Assembly (NCBI RefSeq): GCF_026625885.1 | Contig: NZ_CP113068.1 | Span: 6,200,001 to 6,264,000 of the forward strand | Length of the DNA: 64,000 bases | Source: Roseateles sp. SL47 | Lineage (GTDB): Bacteria > Pseudomonadota > Gammaproteobacteria > Burkholderiales > Burkholderiaceae_C | Direction of reading: 5' to 3' | Part shown: positions 24,601 through 34,252 of the stretch, in pieces | How the letters are laid out: every line of letters begins with the position of its first letter | Position numbering within the stretch: position 1 is the first letter of the stretch | Position numbers and translations under genes: made by a program | Notes under the pieces: model-generated | The model's database searches: none | Told to the model about the DNA's origin: nothing | Seen by the model: only the letters and a program-made list of their open reading frames with translations

Positions 24601-27600
24601 TCGTGGCCGCGCCGTTCGAGGCGCCCGCAGGCAGCCGCTGCTACCGCACAGGTGATCGGGTGAGCTGGCGGGCCGACGGCCGGCTGCGCTTTCACGGCCG
24701 TGCCGACCAGCAAGTCAAGCTGCGGGGCTTCCGCGTCGAGCTGGGTGAGATCGAATCGGCCCTGCGCTCGCTGGACGAGGTGCATGACGCCTGCGTACAA
24801 GCCTTGGCTCATCCGGACGGCAACCAGCGCCTCGCCGCCTACGTGGTGATGGACGGCTCCGGCACGGAGACCGCCACGGTGCAGAGAAAACTGGCCGCCT
24901 TGTTGCCGCATTACATGCTGCCCGGTGCCTGGATGCGGCTGGATGCACTCCCCCGCACACCGAACGGTGAGGTGGACCGCATGGCCCTGCCAGAACCGGC
25001 GTTCGCCGTCGCCGACCCAGCCGCTGGGCCAGTGCTGCCGACCACTCAACACGAGCGCCAGATCGCAGCCCTCTGGGACTCCCTGCTGTCACCGGGTCGG
25101 CCGATTTCCGCCCACGACAACTTCTTCTCGCTCGGCGGACATTCGCTGCTGGCACTGGAACTGGTGCGATCTCTGCGCCAGCAATTGAATTGCCATGTAC
25201 CCGTAGACCTGATCTTTCGGCACCCGACCTTGGCGGCGCTGGCCCAGGCCGTGGCCGAGCAGTCCACGACAGGCACGGGCGCGTCCGTCTCGCTTGCCCC
25301 GCCTCGCCTCGCGGAGACGGACCCAGTCCCGCTCACGCCGATGCAGCGGCGCCAGTGGTTTCTGTTCCGGCTGGAGGGACCCAGTGCAGCCTACAACATG
25401 GCCTGCGCCTACCGCCTGCACGGGCACCTGGATGAAGCGGCCTTGCAAGGCGCGATCCGGGACGTCACCCAGCAGCACTGGATTCTGCGTAGCCGGCTGG
25501 TCCAGCATGAGGGGCATGACCTGCCGGTGCTGATGACCGCGCCCGCCGACGAAGTGCCCATCCGCTCCACCGCCTGCACCGCCGCCGAGGCATCGGCCCG
25601 CATGGCGGAGTTCCTCGGCCACCGCTACGACCTGTCCACCGAGTTGCTGTCCCGCTTCGAATGCCTGAGCGTGGACAACGGCCGTCACTACCTGCTTGCC
25701 AACATTCACCATATCGGCTGCGACGGGCTCTCGCTACGCACGCTGCTGCGCGACATCGCTCTGGCTTATGAGTGCCGCGTCCATCAACGCGCGCCTTGGC
25801 AGCCCGCACGCGCCGTCCAGTTCGCGGAATTGGCCTCCTGGCAGCGTCGGCTTCGCGATGACGAACACCAGCGGCAGGCGCTGACTGAGCTCACGGCTCA
25901 CCTGCGTGGCGCCCCCAACGTCTCCACCTTGCCCTTGGACTGGCCCCGGGAGGGCGCGCGCCGCGCGGACACTGTCCGCACCGCCCAGCGGCTCAGCTTC
26001 GATTGGGATGCCTCACTGAGCCACGGCATCCACCGCCTGGCCAGCCGGCAGGGCACCACGCCGTTTCATGTACTGCTGGCCAGTTGGGCCTGGGTGCTGT
26101 CGCGGCTGAGCCGCCTGGACGACATCGTGATCGGTGTCCCCATGGCCTGCCGAGACCTTCCGGGCAGTGACGACGTGATTGGCCCTCTGCTCAATACCCT
26201 GGCGGTCCGCGTGGACTGTAGCGAGGTCACCGACTTCAACGCACTGTTGGCGCGCACCACCGATGCATTGGCCTTTGCACGCGACCGACGCGAGGTGCCA
26301 TTGGAAGATCTGGTCGACGCGCTCAACCCGCCGCGCAGCATCGACCTGTCGCCCCTGTTCCAGGTGCAGTTCGTGCTCGACCCCATCGGGGGCGAGGTGC
26401 TGAAGCTCGGGGAGCTTGAGGCCCACCCTCTCAGCCCGGAGGACAGCGGCGTCCACCCTGGCGCCAAGTACGACATCAACATCCATGTGCTGGATGGTGC
26501 TGAGCGACTGCAGGGCTACATCGACTACCGCCCGTCCCTCTACCACGCAGCCTCGATGGGCGCCGCCCTTGACGCCTGGAAGCAATTGCTGGCCCGTGTC
26601 GCCGCCCAGCCCGATGCCCCTCTGCGCACGTTTGGCCTGGTGAACGCAGAAGGCGCCCGCGCCCTGGCGTCCCAGGTCGGCCGCACCGACTCCAGCCTGC
26701 CACTCGACCTTCCGGTGCACCGCCTGTTTGAACGGCAGGTCGACCGGACCCCGGACGCCCCGGCGGTGGACGGCGGGGAGACGGTGCTCACGTATCGGGA
26801 GCTTGACCAGCGCGCCAACCAACTGGCGCACCGGCTGGTCGAGTCGGGCGTGAAGATCGGCGAACGGGTGGCCGTGGCGCAAGGCCGTGGCGTATCCCGC
26901 ACGATCACGCTGCTGGCGATTCTGAAAGCCGGTGCCGCCTATGTGCCGGTGGATCCCGACTGGCCCCTCTCACGCCGGGCCATGGTGTTGGACAGCGTGA
27001 ACTGCCGATTCATGGTGGTGGCTGCCGACCAGGACGCCGCAATGGAAGCCTCGGGCCCGCACAGCGCCGCCTTGCGGCGAATTGCTCCCCACGGGGTCGC
27101 TGATGAGACTCGCCCGGCGGCCCGCCTGGACCATGAGGTGCCGGCGAGTGGCCCCTGCTACCAGATGTTCACGTCGGGATCGACCGGCACACCCAAGGGC
27201 GTCATCATCCCTCACGCGGGCGTGACGCATGACTTGCTGTTTCTCATCCGGAAGCTTGGCCTCGGCCCGGGTCACCGCGTACTTCAGCTCACCGCCTTCA
27301 GTTTTGATCCGTCGGTGCGTGACCTGTTCGCGACGCTGGGTTGCGGCGCCTGCGCGGTCCTGGTGGATGACCACTCGGCGCGCCACCCGGCTCGCATCCT
27401 GGAACGACTGCACCACGGCCGTGTCAGTCATGTGCTGTCGATGGTGCCGACGCTGCTTCGTGCCTTGCTCACCGAGGCCGAAAGCGGCGAGCCTGCGACG
27501 CCCCTCGGCCCCCTGCTTCAGGTGCTCATGTTGAACGGTGAGCGGCTGCGCGGCGATGACTGCAGCCGAGCCCGTTGCCTGTTGGGTCCGGCGCTGCGAC

Positions 27601-28658
27601 TGATCAATCAATATGGCCCGACCGAGGCCACGATGACCAGCGCCACCCATGAGGTGGAGGCGCGCGACCTGCACACCCTCACCGTGCCGCTGGGGCAGCC
27701 CAATCCGAACACGTCGCTGTGGGTGATGGACTCGGACGGTCACCCCTTGCCTGCGGGCGCGATCGGTGAGATCTGGATCACCGGGCCCGGCCTGGCAGCA
27801 GGTTATGAGGGCCTGCCCGATCAGACCAACGCCGTCTTTGTTCAGGCCCAACTGCCGCATGAGCAGGCACCGACGCGCTTCTATCGGACTGGTGACCTGG
27901 GGCGGTGGCGAAGCGATGGTGTCCTGGAGTTCCACGGTCGTATCGACTTCCAGATCAAACTGCGAGGCTTGCGCATCGAGCTGGGTGAGATCGACAGTTG
28001 CCTGGGCCAGCAAGCGGGCATCGGCCATTGCGCCACCGCGCTGCATGAAGACGAGAACGGTCTGCAATGGCTGTGCGCGTTTTATATGGTTCGTGGCACG
28101 CCGCCCGATGTCGAAACCCTGAAGAAGGCGATGGCCCAGCGACTGCCCGCTGCCATGGTGCCGGCTCTGTTCGTTTTACAGGACTCGCTGCCGCTGACGG
28201 CAACCGGCAAGGTGGACCGGCGGCGCCTGCCCGACGTGGCACCGTATATCGCCCGTCTGGCGCAAGCCGCCGAGGAATCGCTCGACGACGTCGAGCAGCA
28301 GGTGGCGGCGACCTGGTCCACCCTGCTTCAACTCCGCAGGGCGCCCAGCCGTCATGCCAACTTCTTCGAACTGGGCGCCAACTCCCTGCTGATGGTGCAG
28401 GCGCGCGACCGGCTGGCCGCACGGTTTGGCAGTCACCTGGATGTGGTGGATCTGTTTGAGCATCCGACCATTGCCGCGCTAGCCGCCCATCTGCGCGCGA
28501 ACTCAGGAGACACCCGCGCGGCAACGGCTGTCAGCCCAAGCGCGCCACCGGTGCCGATGGACAGGCAGCTCGGACAGCGCCGGGCCCACCTGCAGCAACG
28601 GGCCGCCCGTCATGCCGCCGCACAAGCGGATCGGCTGGATATCAAGGAACCATCATGA
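18678..28658 (+). CDS. Three-module NRPS: C-A-PCP-C-A*-PCP-C-A-PCP
   Basis: A 3326-residue NRPS starting at GTG. Residues 1-53 (IDLLALIRRLRAEGVKL) are a TubC-type N-terminal docking domain, suited to receive the chain from the preceding protein. Module 1 has C (HHASIDG ~201), A (FTSGSTGLPKA ~670, YGPTE ~812, SGKIDR ~1010) and PCP (GGHSL ~1070). Module 2 has C (HHIVSDGW ~1270), a damaged A domain (A3 loop reads YPADSAGVLKG ~1756, YGVAE replaces YGPTE, and A10 reads NGEVDR with Glu for the catalytic Lys ~2094) and PCP (GGHSL ~2153). Module 3 has C (HHIGCDG ~2342), A (FTSGSTGTPKG ~2831, YGPTE, TGKVDR) and PCP (GANSL ~3234). There is no epimerase, methyltransferase or terminal thioesterase; the chain ends in a ~60-residue basic tail. 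It would add three residues. Confidence 0.93.
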
Positions 28659-29119
28659 GCCTGACGAACATACTCCCTTCCGCTTCGGAAGCCCCGACTG
28701 CGACAGTGACGGCGACAGAGACTGCGACCGCTGCCACCACCGGCACCCGGCTGGAGCGCGGACTCCAGGTGCTGGGCCGGATTGAACTGGACCTGGGCAA
28801 CCCGCACGGTTTGCTGCACGGCATGCGCGTCCATGCACCTCGTTTCAAGCAACACACCATCGAGCACTTTGGTGACCGCTTCGCTGACGACCAGCGCCTG
28901 GAGGTTCGCACCAAGTTGCTGGTGGCCCTGGCGCTGTCGGCCACGCAGCCCGGACATGACGATTTGCTGGAGTTCCATATCGGCGCCGCCCTGAAAGCGG
29001 GATGGGACCGGGAGCAGATCATCGAAACATTCGAACTGGTCGGCGCCTATGCAGGTCAGCCCGCTGCCCTGCGCGCTGTGAAAGTGGCGATTGCCACCTT
29101 TGAGAAGGTGGATGCATGA
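28655..29119 (+). CDS. Carboxymuconolactone decarboxylase / AhpD-like protein
   Basis: A 154-residue protein whose second half (KLLVALALSATQPGHDDLLEFHI, then GWDREQIIETF) has the helical pattern of the carboxymuconolactone decarboxylase family (AhpD fold). The usual CxxC of peroxidase-active AhpD is absent, so a disulfide-reductase role is unlikely. The first ~30 residues are a Thr/Ala-rich disordered lead. It overlaps both neighbours by 4 nt and is therefore a fixed part of the PKS/NRPS operon. In such clusters these proteins may act as small cyclases, decarboxylases or chaperone-like partners; nothing in the sequence decides this. Confidence 0.75.
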   Translation: MSLTNILPSASEAPTATVTATETATAATTGTRLERGLQVLGRIELDLGNPHGLLHGMRVHAPRFKQHTIEHFGDRFADDQRLEVRTKLLVALALSATQPGHDDLLEFHIGAALKAGWDREQIIETFELVGAYAGQPAALRAVKVAIATFEKVDA

Positions 29120-29979
29120 GTAACGTTGCAGTCGCCGATGCCTCACCCGGCATGCGTTCCTTGATCCGCCCCATGGGCTCCTTCCATCCAGTGGATGGGG
29201 ACGGATGGCTGGTCAACGACACACGCGCAGACCATGTGCCCGTCGCCCTGCGCGACAGGCTGATCGACTTTTTTGATGACTGCTTCGGAGCGGCCCTGGT
29301 GGCGGTGTATGTCAGGGGTTCGGTGGCGCGTGGAACGGCCGTGGCGGGTGTGTCCGATCTCGACGCATTCGCCGTCGTGGCGGACGGCACGGAGCCCGTC
29401 TGCCCGCACCTTCCAAGCGATACGCTGGCGCAGTTCCAGGCGTCCGCACCCGGCCTGATCGACTTCGAGCTGAATGTCTGCCGCCGCGATGATGTGGTGC
29501 GGAACTATTTCAGCACCTGGGCCTTCCTGGTGAAGACGCAGTCCGCCCGCATTCACGGCGAAGATCTGGCCGCCGGGCTGCAGCCCTACCGGGTGGGTCC
29601 TCATCTGATGGCAGAGGCCATGTACCTTCCGCTTCGCATGCGCGACTATGCGGCACGTATTGCCTCGGACAACAGCCCTGCGCAGGCCACGGCCACCTGC
29701 CAATGGATGATGAAGGCGGTGGTGCGAGCCGCGTTTGACCTCACCATGGATCGGGCCGGGCTTTACACGCGGGACCTCTACCCCTGCTGGCAGACCTTCT
29801 CCCAGTTCTACCCCACCCGGGCGGACGACTGCGAGCGCGCCTTGCGCTGGGCCATCGCCCCCGACCACAACACCACCGCCCATCGCGCCCTCGTGGACGA
29901 CTTCGCCACCTGGATTGGCCAGGAAGGTGTGCGCCTCGTGCAGGCGCACGGCATCGACCTGTCGAGGTATGAACTGTGA
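29116..29979 (+). CDS. Nucleotidyltransferase-fold protein
   Basis: A 287-residue protein with the minimal nucleotidyltransferase signature: GSVARGT followed by SDLDAF (residues ~66-82), i.e. GS...DxD for metal and NTP binding. A third acidic residue is plausible in IDFELNV (~115). The C-terminal half is helical and resembles the substrate-binding domain of aminoglycoside-type nucleotidyltransferases. The 4-nt overlaps with the AhpD-like and MFS genes place it inside the biosynthetic operon. Family knowledge suggests transfer of an AMP/NMP group onto a small molecule or protein. It could be self-protection by modifying the product, or a true biosynthetic step. Confidence 0.75.
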   Translation: MSNVAVADASPGMRSLIRPMGSFHPVDGDGWLVNDTRADHVPVALRDRLIDFFDDCFGAALVAVYVRGSVARGTAVAGVSDLDAFAVVADGTEPVCPHLPSDTLAQFQASAPGLIDFELNVCRRDDVVRNYFSTWAFLVKTQSARIHGEDLAAGLQPYRVGPHLMAEAMYLPLRMRDYAARIASDNSPAQATATCQWMMKAVVRAAFDLTMDRAGLYTRDLYPCWQTFSQFYPTRADDCERALRWAIAPDHNTTAHRALVDDFATWIGQEGVRLVQAHGIDLSRYEL

Positions 29980-31187
29980 ACAGCTTGTTGCGCAGCACCG
30001 CATTCACGCGGTTATGGTTGGCCATCTTCGTCAGCACCACCGGCAACTTCCTGCTGATGCTGTCGTTATCGGTCTATGTCTATCGCCAGACCGGCGACAA
30101 CTTTGCAGCCGCCGGGGTGTTTGCCACCCAGTGGCTGGCCACCGTCGCTTCGGCGCCGTTGAGTGGATGGCTCGGTGGCCGATTCGATACGTCCCGGCTC
30201 GCGGCAGCGTGTGAGCTCACCGGGGGGGTGGTGTCCGTGCTGGTGGGTCTGTTCGTCCACGCCTTGCCGGCGGTCTATCTGTTGTTGCTGGTTCGCGGAT
30301 TGGCCGAAAGCATCGGCAAATCGGCTCGCGTCCTGGCCATGCGGGACCACGTGGAGGACGACCACATCGAACGTGCCGCCTCCATGATCGGCACAGCCAC
30401 CTTCATCGGCATCTCGGTGGGGTCGCTGGTCGGTGCGGTACTGATCCATCACCTGGCGCTGTTGCACATCGCGCTGCTGGACGCCGCCAGCTTCCTGCTG
30501 TCCGCCGGCCTTTATCTCTCCCTGGGCCGCGCGCCTGCACGCACCACAGCGGCTGCTCGACCCGCCTTCAACGCGGTGCTGCGCGACGGCTGGCGGGCCG
30601 TGCGTGCCGACCCGCTGCTGGGGCGACAGGTGGCCTACATGATTGTCTCCACGGCCTTTTTCCAAGGCTTCCACAACATCGCACGCACCCTCCTCCCCAT
30701 CACGCGGCTGGACATGGGGGAACGCGGCGTCATGTTGCTCCAGGCGCTGGCCAGCGTGTCCTTCTTCCTGGGGGCCGTGATCGTCACCCTCCTGATGCAG
30801 AAGCGGCAAATCGCGGGCCGCGTTGAACCTTGGGGCATCAGTGCAGCGGCCGCTGCACTGATGCTGCTGTCGATCCTGGCCTCGCAACCGGCCTGGAGCC
30901 TGCTCGCTTATGCAGTGTTCCTCATGCTGTCTGAAGTGACGTATGTGTTCTGCCAGAAAAACATCGTGACCCACTGCCCCCGTGAACAGCTCGGCCTGGT
31001 CTCCCCGCTGGCGCTCTCGGCCGCCACCTTGGGACTGGTGGTGGTGATCTATGCCGGTGGCTGGCTCTCGGACCAGGTGGGCCTGGTGACCACCGCCGTG
31101 GTCGTCGCACTTGCCACGGCCGGCTGCCTGGTGGCCATCGAACTTCGCTCGCCCCGGCCTTTCCGCCTGTTTGCGCCCCTTCCCTGA
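29976..31187 (+). CDS. MFS exporter
   Basis: A 403-residue membrane protein with about twelve hydrophobic segments, of the MFS_3/EntS-like drug- and siderophore-exporter type. The cytoplasmic loop after helix 2 contains GGRFDTSR (near residues 67-74), a variant of the family's loop 2-3 motif. It starts at GTG, overlapping the nucleotidyltransferase stop by 4 nt, and is followed after 17 nt by the next gene. Given its place in the cluster it most likely exports the PKS/NRPS product across the inner membrane. Confidence 0.85.
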   Translation: MNSLLRSTAFTRLWLAIFVSTTGNFLLMLSLSVYVYRQTGDNFAAAGVFATQWLATVASAPLSGWLGGRFDTSRLAAACELTGGVVSVLVGLFVHALPAVYLLLLVRGLAESIGKSARVLAMRDHVEDDHIERAASMIGTATFIGISVGSLVGAVLIHHLALLHIALLDAASFLLSAGLYLSLGRAPARTTAAARPAFNAVLRDGWRAVRADPLLGRQVAYMIVSTAFFQGFHNIARTLLPITRLDMGERGVMLLQALASVSFFLGAVIVTLLMQKRQIAGRVEPWGISAAAAALMLLSILASQPAWSLLAYAVFLMLSEVTYVFCQKNIVTHCPREQLGLVSPLALSAATLGLVVVIYAGGWLSDQVGLVTTAVVVALATAGCLVAIELRSPRPFRLFAPLP

Positions 31188-31204
31188 ATCAAGCACGCCA
31201 CATC

Positions 31205-31753
31205 ATGGACAGAAGACTTCGCCTCGATCTCACCGATTCATTGACCTACTGGGTCAAACCCGGCCCGGATATGGAGCGTGATTTCCTGGATCTGCTGAGC
31301 CGCGCCCGTATCGGTGGCGACAAGCCGCCGTACGTGCTCGGCGACAGCCCCATCGTGGGCTTCACCGAGGTTCCGCTGGCGCTCTCCGCCAAGCTCTTGT
31401 CCGGCGCCAAGGACTTCGGCATCAACTACGCCCCGGTGGGCCTTCTGTTTGAGCGCCGATGGGTGTACGAACACGGGGGCCGCCCCGTCATCTACCAGCG
31501 CGCCGAGGAGGCGGCCCTTTTGCCTGCGGCTCTGCTGTACCGGCATGTGACGCTGGACTTCGACCAGCAGATCGACTTCACCTGGAAGCGCGAATGGCGC
31601 ATTCCCACATCCGCGCTCGACCTGCAACAGGCGCCCTGCCGGCCGGTCCTGCCGACGGCCGCCTGGCTGGATCGCGCCCGGGAGGCGCTGGTCCATGAGC
31701 CTGCGGCGCTGGCGCTGCTGGACCGAACCGTGGTCCTTGAACACTTTCTCTGA
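31205..31753 (+). CDS. Conserved-looking protein of unknown function in the biosynthetic operon
   Basis: A 182-residue soluble protein I cannot name. It contains FTEVPLALSAKLLSGAK (~54-70), NYAPVGLLF (~74-82), GGRPVIYQ (~90-97) and TWKREWRIP (~124-132). An N-terminal strand, a GRPV(I/F)Y motif and a WRI motif with nearby acidic residues recall small enzymes from phage-defence settings, but this is a loose impression. It lies 17 nt after the exporter gene and 22 nt before the ligase gene, so it is co-transcribed with both. Confidence 0.7.
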   Translation: MDRRLRLDLTDSLTYWVKPGPDMERDFLDLLSRARIGGDKPPYVLGDSPIVGFTEVPLALSAKLLSGAKDFGINYAPVGLLFERRWVYEHGGRPVIYQRAEEAALLPAALLYRHVTLDFDQQIDFTWKREWRIPTSALDLQQAPCRPVLPTAAWLDRAREALVHEPAALALLDRTVVLEHFL

Positions 31754-31775
31754 TGCCATCGGAAGCCATCAACGC

Positions 31776-33476
31776 ATGAACATGTTGTCCCAGAATGTCG
31801 ACCTCCAGCAGCGCCGCGCCGCGTTGGTGGTGGCGCCTCCCATCGAACATGCCATTGCCCAGCGCACCAGCCTTGCCGACGCCCTGGCTCATGCTGCGCG
31901 CGTCCGTGGCGACGGGCGTCTGACCTGCATCGACAGCAGCGGCCGGGAACGTCATTGGACTTATCGCACCCTGTATGAGGCGGCAAGCCGTGCCGCCGCA
32001 GGCCTGATCCGGCAGGGTGTGACGCCTGGCAGCCACGTCGTTCTGCGCCTGGCCGACCCGTACGAATGGGTGCTGGCGCTGTGGGCGTGTTTCCTGGCGC
32101 GGGCGGTGGCGATTCCCACCTACGCGCTGGAGCCCCTGCCGGCGGACGCCTCTGGCGGTCAGCGGCTCGCGGGCGCCCTGCAGGTGCTGGCTCCGACGGC
32201 GCTGCTGGTCTCCACGGCCGAACAGACACGCGCCACAGCGCTTAAAGATGAGCATGGCTGGCCGCAACTGCTGGTGCTCACCCCCGATGCGCTGTTGGCG
32301 GAGGATGGCGCCGACGGCGTGTCCACAGCGGTGGCGTCGCAGGCCACGCCCCCCGACCCTGACCGATTGGCGGTGATCTTCCCCACTTCCGGATCGAGCG
32401 GCACACCCAAACCCGCCACACAGACCGAATCGGCGTTGTTGGGCATGTGTGCCGGCAGCGCGCAGATGAATGCCTTCAATGAACGTGACGTGTTCATGAA
32501 CTGGATGCCGATGGACCATGTGGGCGCCGTCGTGTTCCTGTGCGTGCTTCCGGTTTGCGTGGCCGCAGACCAGGTGCTGGTTGCCTACCCGTACGTCCGG
32601 GCGGACCTCTTCCGCTGGTTGGATCTGATGGCACGCTGGCGCACCAGCGTGGGCTGGGTGCCCAACCATGTCTTCAACCAGGTGGCCAAACGGCTGGAGC
32701 ACGAGGCCCCGCGCGCCTGGGACCTCTCGGCGCTGCGCTTCCTCGTCAACGCCGGCGAAAGTATCAGCCCCGGCTTCGTGCGACAGTTTGCCGAACAGTT
32801 GCAGGGGTGTGGTCTGCGCGCTGATGCAGTGCGGCCGGCCTTCGGCATGTCGGAGACCTGTTCCGGTATCACCTGGGCGCAGGGGCTCCAGGTTGCGGGC
32901 GACCGATTCGTGGACCTGGGAGCGCCCATCCCGGGCGCGGCCATGCGGGTGGTCGGTCCGGACAATGAGGTGCTCGCCGAAGGCGAGGTGGGACGCTTGC
33001 ACCTCCGTGGCCCATCGGTCACGCGCAGCTATTTCCGTCTGGTCCGGGATGACGTCTTCCTGCCGGACGGTTGGTTCGACACCGGCGACAGCGCCTTCAT
33101 CAGGGACGGACATCTCTATCTCACCGATCGAGAGGGAGACGCGGTGGCCGGCCTGCCCATCCATGGCTATGAGCTCGAAGAGGCCATCGAGCGTCTGGAG
33201 GGTGTGCTGGGTGGCCACACTGCGGTGTGCGATGGCAAGGGGGAAGAGGGGCCGGTGGTGGTGGTGTTTTACTGCGCCGACCCGGACCATCCCAACCCTG
33301 AGTTAACGGCGCACATCGACGCGACGCTGCGGCGCCTCGCCCCGGAGACCCCCATCATCGCCACCGCTGTGGCCCCCCACCAATTGCCGCGCACGTCGAT
33401 TGGCAAGATTCAGCGCAAAGTGCTGCGGCGCCAGGTCGAACGCGTGGCGCAGCAGGCAGCGCAGAGGCGGACTTGA
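31776..33476 (+). CDS. Free-standing adenylate-forming ligase
   Basis: A 566-residue AMP-forming ligase with the P-loop-like TSGSSGTPK (~204-212), MPMDHVGAV (~245-253), FGMSET (~361), WFDTGD (~428) and an intact A10 Lys in SIGKIQRK (~547). The MDHVG stretch and the following VAYPYVR resemble acyl-ligase (AL) loading domains of PKS lines more than standard amino-acid A domains. No carrier domain is attached, so it must act in trans. ATG 31776 is chosen because GGAAG lies 10 nt upstream; the open frame reaches back to 31695 inside the previous gene. A likely job is charging a carrier that its own module cannot load. Confidence 0.85.
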   Translation: MNMLSQNVDLQQRRAALVVAPPIEHAIAQRTSLADALAHAARVRGDGRLTCIDSSGRERHWTYRTLYEAASRAAAGLIRQGVTPGSHVVLRLADPYEWVLALWACFLARAVAIPTYALEPLPADASGGQRLAGALQVLAPTALLVSTAEQTRATALKDEHGWPQLLVLTPDALLAEDGADGVSTAVASQATPPDPDRLAVIFPTSGSSGTPKPATQTESALLGMCAGSAQMNAFNERDVFMNWMPMDHVGAVVFLCVLPVCVAADQVLVAYPYVRADLFRWLDLMARWRTSVGWVPNHVFNQVAKRLEHEAPRAWDLSALRFLVNAGESISPGFVRQFAEQLQGCGLRADAVRPAFGMSETCSGITWAQGLQVAGDRFVDLGAPIPGAAMRVVGPDNEVLAEGEVGRLHLRGPSVTRSYFRLVRDDVFLPDGWFDTGDSAFIRDGHLYLTDREGDAVAGLPIHGYELEEAIERLEGVLGGHTAVCDGKGEEGPVVVVFYCADPDHPNPELTAHIDATLRRLAPETPIIATAVAPHQLPRTSIGKIQRKVLRRQVERVAQQAAQRRT

Positions 33477-34234
33477 GGGACATGCTGAACGCGCAACGCT
33501 TTGATGTGCATCGCCCGGGTCTGCTGGTTCATGGTTTCGGCTTCGCAGGGGCAGGCGCGGGCGCTCTGAAACCGCTGCTCGCGCATTTGCCGATCGGCCT
33601 GGGCCTGGCGGAGTTCGTCATGCCGGGACGCGGCCGGCGTGTGCGCGAAACGCCGGTGACCCAGCTGGATCGCCTCTGCCAGCAGGCCAGCGAGGCGTTG
33701 GCGGAAACCGATCAACCGCTGATCTTGCTGGGTTACAGCCTGGGTGCCCTGCTGGCCTTCGAAACCGCCCATCTGCTTCAGTCCGCGGGACGCCCGCCGG
33801 CTGCGCTGGTGGTGTGTGCGCTCAACGCGCCGCAGCATCTTGCCGCCGGTGGGGAGGTCCATCGACTGCCATTGCCGGCATTACGTGATCATCTGGCGGC
33901 CCTTGGCGGCACACCCGACGTGGTGTTGCGCGACCTTGATGTACTGGCCTGCTTTGCCCCGGGGATCCGCGCCGACTACGAGCTGATCGAGACCTACCGA
34001 TATGTCCCTCGGGAGCGCTTGCGCTGCCCCATCGTGACACTGGCAGGCACTCGTGATGCGCTCACCGGCATGGACGAGGTGCATGCCTGGTCCGCCCTGA
34101 CCACGCAGCACTGCACGACGCTGTGGGTCGATGACACTCACTTCTTCCTCGACCGCCACACCGACCGTTGGCACCGTGCTTTTCAAATGGCCGCCAGTGC
34201 GGCGAATGCATCCACCCTGTTCCACACGACTTGA
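33473..34234 (+). CDS. Type II (editing) thioesterase
   Basis: A 253-residue α/β-hydrolase of the PKS/NRPS type II thioesterase family. It has the oxyanion stretch LLVHGFGFAGAGA (~16-28), the nucleophile elbow GYSLGA (Ser ~89) and the catalytic His in DDTHFFLD (~223). Such enzymes remove stalled or wrong acyl groups from carriers and, more rarely, release product. It starts at TTG 33473, overlapping the ligase stop by 4 nt, with GAGG 5 nt ahead. ATG 33482 is a possible alternative with a ribosome binding site that is too close. It is the only thioesterase seen for the whole line. Confidence 0.88.
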   Translation: MRDMLNAQRFDVHRPGLLVHGFGFAGAGAGALKPLLAHLPIGLGLAEFVMPGRGRRVRETPVTQLDRLCQQASEALAETDQPLILLGYSLGALLAFETAHLLQSAGRPPAALVVCALNAPQHLAAGGEVHRLPLPALRDHLAALGGTPDVVLRDLDVLACFAPGIRADYELIETYRYVPRERLRCPIVTLAGTRDALTGMDEVHAWSALTTQHCTTLWVDDTHFFLDRHTDRWHRAFQMAASAANASTLFHTT

Positions 34235-34252
34235 CCCGTTTGAGAAATCCGA

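Noticed and set aside
23334..25052. Minus-strand frame of 572 codons opposite the NRPS
   Set aside because: It is antisense to recognisable C-A-PCP domains and contains no domain itself.
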